From NCBI RefSeq assembly GCF_004000215.1, contig NZ_RBVY01000005.1, positions 62,001 to 126,000 of the forward strand: a stretch of DNA of 64,000 nucleotides, read 5' to 3'. Within the stretch, counting starts at the first letter, position 1. Each line of letters opens with the position of its first letter. This document shows positions 9,153-18,167 of this stretch, one piece after another. The notes beneath the pieces were generated by a model. It was not told where the DNA came from. It did no database searches and saw nothing but the letters and a program-made list of their open reading frames with translations. A program made the position numbers and the translations under genes. Origin of the DNA: Nitratireductor alexandrii (GTDB taxonomy: Bacteria > Pseudomonadota > Alphaproteobacteria > Rhizobiales > Rhizobiaceae).

Positions 9153-9848
9153 TCAGCGCGCGATCTCGGCGATGCCGCCATGGGCCGCCGACCAGGCAAG
9201 CGGCGCCTTCAGAAAGCTCTCGACTTCGCCGAGCACATCTGGCGGGAACCGGCCCTCGTCCTTGCACACTTTCAAGACATCCCACCACGTCGCCAGATAA
9301 TGCAGCCGCATCCCGGCCGCCTTCAGCCGCTCCGGCGCGTCGGGAAAAATATCGTAATAAAACACCGCGAACGTATCGGTGACGCGCGCGCCCGCCGCAT
9401 TCAGCGCCTCGGCGAACTTGATCTTGCTGCCGCCATCCGTCGTCAGGTCCTCGACCAGAAGGATACGCCTGCCCTCGACCGGCGCCCCCTCGATCTGCGC
9501 GTCGCGGCCGAACCCCTTGGGTTTCTTGCGCACGTAGTGCATCGGCAGGCCGAGCGAGTCCGACAGCCAGGCCGCGAACGGAATGCCGGCCGTCTCGCCG
9601 CCGACCACGCCGTCGAACTGCTCGAAGCCGACATCGCGCAGGATCACCGACGCCGCGAAATCCGTCAGCGCGGCGCGAATGCGCGGATAGGAGATCAGCT
9701 TGCGGCAGTCGATATAGACCGGGCTCGCCAGCCCCGACGTGAACGTATAGGGCTCGTCGGCGCGGAAATGAACGGCCTCGATCTCGAGCAACATCCGCGC
9801 CACCGTGGTCGAGATCACCGCGCGGTCGGGAAACGTGTTGGAAAACAT
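9153..9848 (-). CDS. pyrE: Orotate phosphoribosyltransferase
   Basis: A 231-residue PyrE, joining orotate to PRPP to give orotidine 5'-phosphate in pyrimidine synthesis. The PRPP-binding motif appears as [16 protein letters not shown] near residues 127-142, and the family motifs [18 protein letters not shown] and [12 protein letters not shown] are intact. Length and motifs fit the alphaproteobacterial form. It follows pyrC with a 45-base gap on the same strand, so the two probably form one transcript for consecutive pyrimidine steps (dihydroorotate dehydrogenase acts between them and is not here). Confidence 0.95.
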   Translation of the reverse strand: MFSNTFPDRAVISTTVARMLLEIEAVHFRADEPYTFTSGLASPVYIDCRKLISYPRIRAALTDFAASVILRDVGFEQFDGVVGGETAGIPFAAWLSDSLGLPMHYVRKKPKGFGRDAQIEGAPVEGRRILLVEDLTTDGGSKIKFAEALNAAGARVTDTFAVFYYDIFPDAPERLKAAGMRLHYLATWWDVLKVCKDEGRFPPDVLGEVESFLKAPLAWSAAHGGIAEIAR

Positions 9849-9893
9849 GGAGGCGTCCTTGGGCTGGTGGCGGTTCGTGCGACCGGTCGGGGC

Positions 9894-10943
9894 CTAGACG
9901 GCCTCGTCGGCCACGAACCAGTGAATCGGAAACATCGGGTCGAACACCGTCACCGGGCCCGCGCCCGTCTCGATGCGCGGCGGCAAGGCGATCGGGTCGG
10001 CGGCGCGTTTCAAAACCATGCGCTCCTCGTTCGCCGGCAAGCCGTAAAACGCCGGGCCGTTGAGCGAGGCGAAGGCCTCGAGCCGGTCGAGCGCCTCGTC
10101 CTCCTCGAACACATGCGCCAGGCACGCCATGGTGTTGATGGCCGAAAAGATGCCGGCGCAGCCGCAGGCCGTTTGCTTCGACGCATCGGTGTGGGGGGCG
10201 GAATCGGTTCCCAGGAAAAACCGCCCGTCGCCCGAGGTCGCCGCCGCGCGCAGCGCCAGCCGGTGGGTTTCGCGCTTGGCGACCGGAAGGCAGTAATAAT
10301 GCGGGCGGATGCCGCCGGCCAGGATCGCGTTGCGGTTGATGATCAGGTGATGGGTGGTGATCGTGGCCGCAAGCCCGTCCGGATTGGCCAGCACGTAGTC
10401 GACGCCGTTCTTGGTCGTCACATGCTCCATCACCACCCGCAGGCCCGGCACGCGCCGGCGCAGCGGCTCCAGCACGCGGTCGATGAACACCGCCTCTCGG
10501 TCGAAAATGTCGACATCGGCGTCGGTCACCTCGCCGTGAATGCAAAGCGGCATGCCGATCTCCGCCATCCGTTCCAGCACCGGCACGACCTTGTCGATAT
10601 CGCGCACGCCGCTTTGCGAATTGGTCGTCGCCCCGGCGGGATAAAGCTTGACCGCGCGCACCACGCCGTCGGCGAAGCCGCGCGCGACATCGTCGGCGTC
10701 GGTCGCCTCGGTCAGATAAAGCGTCATCAGCGGCTGGAACGTCGATCCCGGCGACAGCGCCATCTCGATGCGATTGCGATAGGCCGCGGCGTCGGCCGTG
10801 GTCACCACGGGCGGCACCAGGTTCGGCATGATGATCGCGCGCGAAAAATGCGCCGCCGTATAGGGCAGCACACCGGCCAGCATCGCGCCGTCGCGCAGAT
10901 GCAGGTGCCAATCGTCGGGTCTGGTGATGGTGAGACTGTCCAA
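9894..10943 (-). CDS. pyrC: Dihydroorotase (class II)
   Basis: A zinc amidohydrolase that cyclises carbamoyl aspartate to dihydroorotate. The N-terminal [15 protein letters not shown] holds the metal-binding HxH, and later come [10 protein letters not shown] (the usual carboxylated lysine is in [10 protein letters not shown] or its equivalent LKLYPAG), [13 protein letters not shown] and LGTDSAPH. I chose the TTG at 10943 ([11 protein letters not shown], 349 residues) because family proteins start about there. An ATG at 11036 would add 31 residues of arginine-rich sequence that does not look like the family. The start is therefore the weak point; the identity is not. Confidence 0.93.
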   Translation of the reverse strand: MDSLTITRPDDWHLHLRDGAMLAGVLPYTAAHFSRAIIMPNLVPPVVTTADAAAYRNRIEMALSPGSTFQPLMTLYLTEATDADDVARGFADGVVRAVKLYPAGATTNSQSGVRDIDKVVPVLERMAEIGMPLCIHGEVTDADVDIFDREAVFIDRVLEPLRRRVPGLRVVMEHVTTKNGVDYVLANPDGLAATITTHHLIINRNAILAGGIRPHYYCLPVAKRETHRLALRAAATSGDGRFFLGTDSAPHTDASKQTACGCAGIFSAINTMACLAHVFEEDEALDRLEAFASLNGPAFYGLPANEERMVLKRAADPIALPPRIETGAGPVTVFDPMFPIHWFVADEAV

Positions 10944-11146
10944 GCCGTGTGTCCGATCCTTGCGGTGCTCCGCTTTCCCGGCGGGCCGCGCGACCACGCA
11001 GCCGGCCGGTTCGAAGCGATAGCAGCCCAATGCCACGAAGCCGCCCCCGAAAAAACCGGCAAATACCCGAAATCCGCAACTTTGTGCCCGTCAGGCCCGC
11101 CGACACCGCGCGCTCCGGCGCCCGGACGGTTCCGGCCACGCACCGC

Positions 11147-12088
11147 TCAAAGCGCGAGGGTCCAGTTCTGGCCGACCAGATCCTGGCCGAAGGAATGGTG
11201 GTTTTCCTCCTCGACCAGCACGAAACCCGCCGCCTCGTAGATGCGCCTAGCGCTGTCGAGCACGTCGTTGGTCCACAAGGTCAGCGCCTGATAGTTCTTG
11301 GCGCGCGCGAAACGGATCACCTCCTCGACCAGCCGTCGGCCGATGCCCAGCCCGCGCGCCGAGGGCTCGACGTAAAGCAGCCGCAGCCTGGCGGTCGTGT
11401 CCGACGCTTTCATGCAAAAGATCGAACCGACCACCGCGCCGTGCCGCTCGGCAACCCAGGCGCGCTCCCGGGCCGGGTCGAACGTGTCCACGAAAGCCGA
11501 GACAATGCCGGCGATCAGCCCCTCGAACCGTTGGTCCAGGCCGTAATCGTCGTGATAGAGGCGGGCCTGGCGATGGATGATAAAGCCGAGGTCGCCCGGT
11601 TCGGGCGCCCGAAGCAGATAGGGCGCGGCGGCGTCCTCGTCCGGTCCGAGCACGGCGCGCACCGTGCGCATCGCTTCGACCAGCCGCCGCCGTTCGCTTT
11701 CGACAAACCGGCTGAGCAGCTTCGACACTTCGGCATCGGCGCCGCTTTCGAGCGGCGCGAACTCTTCCCGCCCCCGGCCCGTCAGCGCCAGCACGGACTG
11801 TCGCTGGTCGGTGTCGGATTTTTGCCGGACCAGCAAGCCGCGATCCTCGAGCTTTCTGAGGCAGCGGCTCAAATAGCCGGCATCGATTTCCAGGGCGCGC
11901 GCCAGAAGGCTCGCCGTCAGACCGTCGCGATGCGCCAGCTCGTAGAGAATGCGCGCCTCGGTCAGCGAAAAGGTCGAGTCCAGCAGCCCCTCGCTAAGCG
12001 CTCCGATTTGGCGCGTATAAAAGCGGTTGAAGGCACGCACGGCCGCGATCTGCGCGGATGCGACATCCTCTTGCTCTTGCTCGATCAT
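11147..12088 (-). CDS. MarR-family regulator fused to GNAT acetyltransferase
   Basis: A 313-residue fusion. Residues about 10-145 form a MarR winged helix (LTEARILYELAHRDGLTASL ... DAGYLSRCLRKLEDRGLL). Residues about 160-313 form a GNAT acetyltransferase with the acetyl-CoA loop VEPSARGLGIGRRLVEEVI. Such two-domain proteins are widespread, but their acetyl acceptor is mostly unknown. It is transcribed away from an alpha/beta hydrolase gene, and the intergenic region carries MarR-style inverted repeats, so autoregulation and control of the hydrolase are likely (inferred). Confidence 0.9.
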   Translation of the reverse strand: MIEQEQEDVASAQIAAVRAFNRFYTRQIGALSEGLLDSTFSLTEARILYELAHRDGLTASLLARALEIDAGYLSRCLRKLEDRGLLVRQKSDTDQRQSVLALTGRGREEFAPLESGADAEVSKLLSRFVESERRRLVEAMRTVRAVLGPDEDAAAPYLLRAPEPGDLGFIIHRQARLYHDDYGLDQRFEGLIAGIVSAFVDTFDPARERAWVAERHGAVVGSIFCMKASDTTARLRLLYVEPSARGLGIGRRLVEEVIRFARAKNYQALTLWTNDVLDSARRIYEAAGFVLVEEENHHSFGQDLVGQNWTLAL

Positions 12089-12101
12089 GGCTGCCCCTTA
12101 T

Positions 12102-12141
12102 TTGATGCTAAAATCAATAAAGTAATTGCCAAAGTCAATTA
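12102..12141. promoter_or_regulatory. Inverted repeats between marR-gnat and the hydrolase (MarR operator candidate)
   Basis: Two AT-rich inverted repeats in GC-rich surroundings: TTGAT-N6-ATCAA at 12102-12117, and TAATTG-N7-CAATTA at 12123-12141. They start 14 bases upstream of the regulator's start codon. MarR proteins usually bind AT-rich palindromes of this size beside their own genes. Confidence 0.5.
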
Positions 12142-12215
12142 TTTGATTTTTGACACGGCGCCTCTACCGTGCGGCTGCATCCGCCGGACGGCGGAACCGG
12201 CCACGGAAGGACATC

Positions 12216-13106
12216 ATGACCCCGGATGAGCTCAAGCGCCTGATTGGCCTGCCGCGCGCGCGGCGCGCACCCGACGTCTCGGTGGTCGAGCGGTCCGAGG
12301 CGAGCGACCATATCGTCGAGCGCCTGGCATTCGACTTTGGTGACGGCCGGCCGGTGCGCGGGCTGCTGACGCGCCCGGCAGGCGCCGGCGGGCCGCACCC
12401 GGCAGTGCTTTACTGCCATGCTCACGGCAACAAATACGCGATCGGCGCCTCGGAACTTCTCGTCGGCCGGCCGAGTCTCATCGGTCCCTATGGGCCGCTT
12501 ATGGCCAAAGCGGGCTTCGTGGCCCTGTCGCTCGACATGCCGACCTTCGGCGAGCGGGCCGACGAGACCGAAAACGCCCTCGCCAAGGCCTTGCTGTGGC
12601 GCGGCGCCACGCTGATAGGGTTGATGCTTGCCGACCTGCTCGCCGGCTTCGATCACCTGGCCGCGCGCCCCGACGTCGACGCGACCCGCATCGCCACGTT
12701 CGGCCTGTCTATGGGCGCGACCCACGCCTATTTTCTGGCCGCCATCGAGCCGCGCGTGGCACGCGCGGCGCACCTATGCGCCTATGCCGACCTCGAAAGC
12801 CTGGTCGAGACCGGCGCCCACGACCTGCACGGTCACTACATGACGGTACCCGGCCTGCTTGCCGCCACCTCGACCGGGCGCATCGCCGGCATGGTCGCCC
12901 CGCGCCCGCAACTGATCTGCACCGGCGACCATGATCCGCTCACCCCGCCCGACGCCGTCGACACCGCCTACCGGCAGACACGCGCCGCCTATCGCGCCGC
13001 CGGCGCGGCCGGCGCGCTCGTGCGCCTGTCGCAGCCCGAGACCGGACATGAGGAAACCCCGCAAATGCGCCGCGCAGTGCTCGATTTCCTCTCCGCCATG
13101 CGCTGA
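12216..13106 (+). CDS. Alpha/beta hydrolase (dienelactone hydrolase / acetyl xylan esterase-like)
   Basis: A 296-residue serine hydrolase. The start at 12216 is favoured over an in-frame ATG at 12150 because GGAAGGA precedes it at good distance. The nucleophile is in FGLSMGAT (GxSxG-like, near residue 165), the acid is probably the aspartate of CTGDHDPLTP, and the histidine is in ETGHEET near the C-terminus. The oxyanion region CHAHGNKYAIG is of the type seen in dienelactone-hydrolase-like and AXE1-like enzymes. No signal peptide is seen, so it is probably cytoplasmic. Substrate unknown; the divergent MarR-GNAT gene probably controls it. Confidence 0.85.
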   Translation: MTPDELKRLIGLPRARRAPDVSVVERSEASDHIVERLAFDFGDGRPVRGLLTRPAGAGGPHPAVLYCHAHGNKYAIGASELLVGRPSLIGPYGPLMAKAGFVALSLDMPTFGERADETENALAKALLWRGATLIGLMLADLLAGFDHLAARPDVDATRIATFGLSMGATHAYFLAAIEPRVARAAHLCAYADLESLVETGAHDLHGHYMTVPGLLAATSTGRIAGMVAPRPQLICTGDHDPLTPPDAVDTAYRQTRAAYRAAGAAGALVRLSQPETGHEETPQMRRAVLDFLSAMR

Positions 13107-13120
13107 GGGGCGCGCCCGCC

Positions 13121-16100
13121 CTACTCGGCCGGCGCGGCGATCTGCGGCTGCTCGGGCTCCGGCGCCAGTTCGCGCCGGGTGATCAGGGTGTAGAACATCG
13201 GCACGACGAACAGCGTGAACAGCGTGCCGACCAGGATGCCGGAAAAGATCACCAGCCCCATGGAATAGCGCGCCGCAGCACCCGCACCCTGCGCCGTGAT
13301 CAGCGGCACGACGCCCAGCGCCATCGCCGCCGTGGTCATCAGGATCGGCCTGAGGCGCACCTTTGCCGAGGCGATGATCGCCGCGAACCGATCGAGCCCG
13401 TGCTCGTGGCGCTGCTGATTGGCGAACTCGACCAGCAGGATTCCGTGCTTGGTGATCAGGCCGATCAGCGTGATCAGCCCGACCTGGGTGTAGATGTTGA
13501 GCGTACCCAGGCCGAGATTGAGCGGCACGATTGCGCCGAAGATCGACAGGGGCACCGACATCATGATGATGAACGGATCGCGGAAACTCTCGAACTGCGC
13601 CGCAAGCACCAGATAGATGACGATCAGGGCGAGACCGAAGGCAAGCAGGATCGTGTTGCCCTGCTCGGCCTCGAGCCGCGACTGGCCCGAATAGTCGATG
13701 AAGAACCCGTTCGGCATCAGGCCCTCCGCGATCTCGACGATCGTCGACAGCCCGTCGCCCGTGGTGACGCCCGGCAAAGGCAGGGCCGAGATCGTGGCCG
13801 AGTTCAACTGGTTGAACTGCTCGATCGCCGAGGGAGCGGCATTGGTGTCGATCGACACGACCGCCGACAGGGGCACCATCTCGCCGGTGGCGCTGCGCAC
13901 GAAGAATTCGCCGATGCGATGCGGATTGTCGCGATAGTCCTGCGGCACCTGGGTGATGATGTCGTAGCTGTTGGATTCACGGTCGAACTGGGCCACGGCC
14001 CCGCCACCGACCAGCAGGCTGAGCGTGGTGCCGATATCGCGGATCGGCAGGTTGAGCGCGGCTGCCCTGTCGCGGTCGATGGTTACGGTGACCTGCGGCG
14101 CGTCGAAGGCGAGTGAGTTCTGCACCACGATGAAGCGTCCGCTCGCCTCGGCCTCGCGCTTGATCTGCTCGGCGACCTCGAACACCTGGCTCGATTCGCC
14201 GGTCGCCCGGATGACGACGGAGATCGGCAGACCGCCGCCCGAACCCGGCAGCGAGGGCGGTGCGAACACCAGGGCTTGCACGCCGGCGATTTCCGACAGT
14301 CTCGCGGTGATGTCGGCCTGGATTTCCGCTTGCGACCGCTCGCGCTCGGCCCAGTCCTTGAACGACCAGACCGCGATGGCGCTGTTGGTCTGCCCGCCCA
14401 GGCCGACGATGGAGAAATTGGCGTCCAGCTCCGGCAGGTCCTTGGTCAGTTCCCGCATCTGCTCGGTGTAAAGCTTGGTATAGTTGGTGGTCGCGTAGCG
14501 CGGCGCGTTGACGAGCGCGAACAGCGCGCCCGAATCCTCTTCCGGCGCCAGCTCGCTGGACGTCTTGGTAAACAGATAGCCGGTCAGGCCGAGCAGCACC
14601 GCCACGATCATGAAGGTGACGGCCCGGTAGTTCAGCGAACCGGCCACGAGCCGCTCGTAGACATTGGCCACTCGCTCGAACGTGCCGTCGACGATGCGCT
14701 GGAAACGGCTGTGATTGCCGGCCTTGAGCAGGCGCGCCGACATCATCGGCGTGATCGTCAGCGCGACGATGCCCGAAATGATGACAGCACCGGCGAGCGT
14801 GAACGCGAATTCGCGAAACAGCGAGCCGGTCAGGCCGCCGGTAAAGCCGAGCGGAGCGAACACGGCGGCAAGCGTGATCGTCATTGCCACGACCGGGCCG
14901 GTGATCTCGCGCATGCCGCGATAGGCCGCCTGAATCGGGCTCATGCCCTCCTCGATGTGGCGGTGGATGTTTTCCACCACCACGATCGCGTCGTCGACCA
15001 CCAGGCCGATCGCCAGCACCATCGCAAGCAGCGACAGGAGGTTGATCGAATAGCCCAGCACCAAGAGCAGAAAACACACGCCGATCAGCGACAGCGGGAT
15101 GGTCACGATCGGCATCAGCACCGAGCGGAACGAGCCGAGGAAGAGCAGGATCACCAGGATGACGATCACCACCGCTTCGGCGATCGTCTTGAAAACCTCC
15201 TCGATCGAGGCGCTGATCGTCTCGGTGGCGTCATAGACCATGGTCGCCGTCATGCCCTCGGGCAGGCTCGCCTGGATTGCGGGCAGTTCCTTGAGCACGG
15301 CCGCCGACGTGTCGAGCGGATTGGCCGACGGGGTCGGGAAGATACCGACGAAGGTGCCCGGCTTGCCGTTGAAGCTCACCACCGTGTCGGTGCTTTCGGC
15401 CGCCAGTTCCACGTGCGCCACCTCGCCCAGCCGAACGACGTCGTCGCCCGACGCCCTCAGGGGCAATGCGGCGAACGCCTCCGGCGTCTGCAGTGTCGAT
15501 TTCAGCGTGATCGAATGGGCGACATACTCGTTCTCGACCTTGCCGGGCGCCGACAGGAAGTTCGAGGCGTTGATGGCGTTGAGCATTTCGGCCGCGGTGA
15601 TACCGCGCGCGGCGAGCCGCACCGGATCGACCCAGACCCGCATCGAATACTCCGCCGCCCCCAGGATCTGCGCCTCGGCCACGCCCTCGACCGTCGACAG
15701 GCGCGGCCGGATGACCCGGTCGAGATATTCGGTCAGCTGTTCGGCGGACATGTTGGGGTTCTGCATCGCCAGATACATGATCGCGAATTGCTGGCCCGTG
15801 CCCTTGACGATGGTCGGATCGCGCGCATCCGTCGGCAGGTTGCCGCGCACCTCCTGCACCTTCGACATCACCTCCGTCAGCGCGACGTCGGGGTCCGCGC
15901 CCAATTCCATCTGCACCGTCACCACGCTCGCCGACGGCCGGCTTTGCGAGGTGACGTAGTCGACATTCTCCGTCGTCGACACGGCCGCGGCGATCGGCGC
16001 GGTGATGAAGCCCTGGATCAGTTCGGCGCTGGCGCCGGGATAGATGGTGGTAACGGTGATCACCGTCTCCTCGACCTGCGGATATTGCCGCACGGTGAGG

Positions 16101-16192
16101 TTCATCATGCCCTGGAAGCCGAGCAGCAGGATCAGGAAGCCGACCACCGTCGACAGGACGGGGCGGCGAATGAAGATGTCGGAAAAATTCAT
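13121..16192 (-). CDS. RND-family efflux transporter, inner-membrane pump (HAE1)
   Basis: A 1023-residue RND pump that exports hydrophobic compounds using the proton gradient. It starts with the typical NFSDIFIRRPVLSTVVGFL helix, has two large periplasmic loops, and carries the paired aspartates of the proton relay in GLVVDDAIVVVEN. FTLAGAVIISGIVALTITPMMSARLL is another conserved helix. The ATG overlaps the adaptor gene's stop (ATGA, 16189-16192). No outer-membrane TolC-type gene lies nearby, so it presumably uses one encoded elsewhere. Confidence 0.95.
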   Translation of the reverse strand: MNFSDIFIRRPVLSTVVGFLILLLGFQGMMNLTVRQYPQVEETVITVTTIYPGASAELIQGFITAPIAAAVSTTENVDYVTSQSRPSASVVTVQMELGADPDVALTEVMSKVQEVRGNLPTDARDPTIVKGTGQQFAIMYLAMQNPNMSAEQLTEYLDRVIRPRLSTVEGVAEAQILGAAEYSMRVWVDPVRLAARGITAAEMLNAINASNFLSAPGKVENEYVAHSITLKSTLQTPEAFAALPLRASGDDVVRLGEVAHVELAAESTDTVVSFNGKPGTFVGIFPTPSANPLDTSAAVLKELPAIQASLPEGMTATMVYDATETISASIEEVFKTIAEAVVIVILVILLFLGSFRSVLMPIVTIPLSLIGVCFLLLVLGYSINLLSLLAMVLAIGLVVDDAIVVVENIHRHIEEGMSPIQAAYRGMREITGPVVAMTITLAAVFAPLGFTGGLTGSLFREFAFTLAGAVIISGIVALTITPMMSARLLKAGNHSRFQRIVDGTFERVANVYERLVAGSLNYRAVTFMIVAVLLGLTGYLFTKTSSELAPEEDSGALFALVNAPRYATTNYTKLYTEQMRELTKDLPELDANFSIVGLGGQTNSAIAVWSFKDWAERERSQAEIQADITARLSEIAGVQALVFAPPSLPGSGGGLPISVVIRATGESSQVFEVAEQIKREAEASGRFIVVQNSLAFDAPQVTVTIDRDRAAALNLPIRDIGTTLSLLVGGGAVAQFDRESNSYDIITQVPQDYRDNPHRIGEFFVRSATGEMVPLSAVVSIDTNAAPSAIEQFNQLNSATISALPLPGVTTGDGLSTIVEIAEGLMPNGFFIDYSGQSRLEAEQGNTILLAFGLALIVIYLVLAAQFESFRDPFIIMMSVPLSIFGAIVPLNLGLGTLNIYTQVGLITLIGLITKHGILLVEFANQQRHEHGLDRFAAIIASAKVRLRPILMTTAAMALGVVPLITAQGAGAAARYSMGLVIFSGILVGTLFTLFVVPMFYTLITRRELAPEPEQPQIAAPAE

Positions 16193-17340
16193 TGCGCGGC
16201 CGCCTCCCCGGAGCGGGCCGCCGCCGGCTCGACGCTGTTGTCGACCGCGACCGGGCCGTTATTGGTCAGCCGGTTCTGTCCGGCGGTGACGACCTCGTCG
16301 CCCGCCGATACGCCCGAGACGATCTCGATCACGCCGCCGGCCCGGCGCCCGGTCTTGACGAAGACCTGCCGCGCGATCAGGGCCGGCCCGTCATCGGCGC
16401 CATCGCCGTCGGAAGCCTCGGCCGCATCCTCGGCCGGCGCGACCACGAACAGATAGTCGCCGTAAAGGCTGGTGATGAGCGCCGTCTGCGGCACCACCAG
16501 AACGTCGCCCTCGGCCGGCAGTTCCACCCGCACCTGGACGAACTGGCCGGGGCTCAGCCGCCCGCCGGCGTCGGTGATTTCGGCGCGCAGCGCGACCAGC
16601 CGCGTCTGCGGGTCGACGCGCGGCTCGATGCCGGTGACTTTTCCGGAAAAGTCGAGACTGTCCTCGGACAGGCCGTAGCGGACGGGCAGGCCGATCTCCA
16701 AAAGCGGCAGATTCTGCTCCGGCACGCTGAAATCGGCGCGCAACGTGTCCAGGTCCTGCAGCGTCGCCACCGTGTTGCCGGGCGCGATATATTGGCCCTT
16801 TTCCACCCGCGGAATGCCGATCGTGCCCGAAAACGGCGCCATGAGCTCCTTCTGGGCAAGCACGGCCTCGAGCTTGGCGACCTGCGAGGCCGAGGCCGTC
16901 GCCGCCGCCTGCGCGCTTTCCACCGCCGTCTCCGACCCCACGCCGCGCTTCAACAATTCCTGCGCGCGCGTCAAAACCTGTTTGTCGAGCTGCGCCTTGG
17001 CGCGCGCGGCTTCCAGGTCGGCGCGCTGCACATTGTTGTCGAGCACGACCAGGGTCTGTCCCTCTTCGACGCGATCGTTGGCCTCGAACCGGACATCCTG
17101 GACGATGCCCGTCGTCTCGACCGTCAGATCGACGCCGCGCGCTGCCCCGACCGTGCCGATCGCCTGGATCCGCGGCGTCCAGGTCAGCGATTCGACCTTT
17201 GCCGTCGACACCGTCACCGCCGGCCGCGGCCGATTGGCGAAGAACTGGCTGATCGCCTGGTCCCTGAACATGTTGAAACCGACGAGACCGCCCGCAACCA
17301 GCGCGACGAGAACCAGGGCGATAAGGAAGCGTTTGACCAT
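16189..17340 (-). CDS. RND efflux periplasmic adaptor (membrane fusion protein)
   Basis: A 383-residue adaptor linking the RND pump to an outer-membrane channel. It has an N-terminal membrane anchor (FLIALVLVALVAGGLVGFNMF), a biotinyl-lipoyl-like half (ETTGIVQDVRFEANDRVEEGQTLVVLD), an alanine-rich alpha-hairpin (residues about 105-165) and the other lipoyl half (MAPFSGTIGIPRVEKGQYI). The start at 17340 was chosen because it begins just before the anchor; the open frame upstream reads through the regulatory region. It forms an operon with the pump. Confidence 0.93.
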   Translation of the reverse strand: MVKRFLIALVLVALVAGGLVGFNMFRDQAISQFFANRPRPAVTVSTAKVESLTWTPRIQAIGTVGAARGVDLTVETTGIVQDVRFEANDRVEEGQTLVVLDNNVQRADLEAARAKAQLDKQVLTRAQELLKRGVGSETAVESAQAAATASASQVAKLEAVLAQKELMAPFSGTIGIPRVEKGQYIAPGNTVATLQDLDTLRADFSVPEQNLPLLEIGLPVRYGLSEDSLDFSGKVTGIEPRVDPQTRLVALRAEITDAGGRLSPGQFVQVRVELPAEGDVLVVPQTALITSLYGDYLFVVAPAEDAAEASDGDGADDGPALIARQVFVKTGRRAGGVIEIVSGVSAGDEVVTAGQNRLTNNGPVAVDNSVEPAAARSGEAAAQ

Positions 17341-17441
17341 GCGGGGCGGGCTCCGGCAGTTAGGGTCTGGGTATGCTACTCGCTGACGAGACATCCGGCG
17401 AGGGCAAAGCCGTTTCGGGCGCTTGCGCGTCGGAGCGCTTA

Positions 17442-17465
17442 ACTGTACCGTCTGGTCGGTAAAGT
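17442..17465. promoter_or_regulatory. 24-bp palindrome between tetR and the RND operon (TetR operator candidate)
   Basis: The pattern is ACT-N-TACCG-N6-CGGTA-N-AGT, with every specified base paired between arms. It ends nine bases before the tetR start and lies about 100 bases upstream of the adaptor gene. The size and position fit an operator bound by a TetR-type repressor controlling both itself and the pump. Confidence 0.6.
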
Positions 17466-17473
17466 CAACAGCG

Positions 17474-18043
17474 ATGGGTACGGTTTCGATGGCGCCAAGA
17501 CGCCCTTCCTCGCGTGCGAAAATACTGAAGGCGGCCGCCGATGTCGCCCGCGAGGCCGGCATCGGCCATTTCTCGCTCGACGCGGTCGCCGCGCGCGCCG
17601 GCCTGTCGAAGGGCGGCTTGCTCTACAATTTCCCCTCCAAGTCGAAATTGCTGGAAGCGCTGGTCGAGGAGCATTTGATCGAGGTCGAGGCCGAATTGAG
17701 CGACCACGCCGCGCGCCGCGCCGGCAGCCCCAATGCGCTCGCGACCGCGTTTCTGGCCCTCGCCCGCGATCAGGATCGCCCGCAGGATCAACCGCCGTCC
17801 GGCCTACTGGCCGCCCTGGCGGAAGATCCGGGTTTCCTCGAGCCGGTGCTGCGCTTCCACCGTCACACGCTCACGCGCATGACCGCCACGGCAAGCGATC
17901 CGCATATGGTGCTGGTCGCCTTCCTGGCCGTCGAAGGGCTGCGGCTGACGCGCCTGCTCGGCCTCGACGTGCTCGACGCCTCGGAGCGCGCCAGCGCCTA
18001 CGCCAAGCTCGAATCGCTGCTGGCTGCCACCACGCCGGCCTGA
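17474..18043 (+). CDS. TetR/AcrR-family transcriptional regulator
   Basis: About 189 residues. The N-terminal helix-turn-helix is clear: ILKAAADVAREAGIGHFSLD, then AARAGLSKGGLLYNFPSKSKLLEALV. The C-terminal ligand domain is generic. Possible starts are ATG 17474 or ATG 17489 (MAPRRPS), with no strong Shine-Dalgarno site to decide; an earlier in-frame start would run through the palindrome. It is divergent from the RND pump operon and is its probable repressor. Confidence 0.88.
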   Translation: MGTVSMAPRRPSSRAKILKAAADVAREAGIGHFSLDAVAARAGLSKGGLLYNFPSKSKLLEALVEEHLIEVEAELSDHAARRAGSPNALATAFLALARDQDRPQDQPPSGLLAALAEDPGFLEPVLRFHRHTLTRMTATASDPHMVLVAFLAVEGLRLTRLLGLDVLDASERASAYAKLESLLAATTPA

Positions 18044-18167
18044 CATCCGCGCCAGGCTTTGCGGTTTTTCGATGGGTTCGGCGCGGCCGCCAGGGTCGGC
18101 CGCCGCCCGCCCCGGGGCGATCCCGGCAGAGAGCCGACCATGCCCCGGACGCGCCGGGAAAGCCGCC

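Noticed and set aside
8082-11240. Plus-strand open frame of 1052 codons
   Set aside because: It is antisense to the LuxR-type regulator, pyrE and pyrC, all well supported; its composition is that of a shadow frame.
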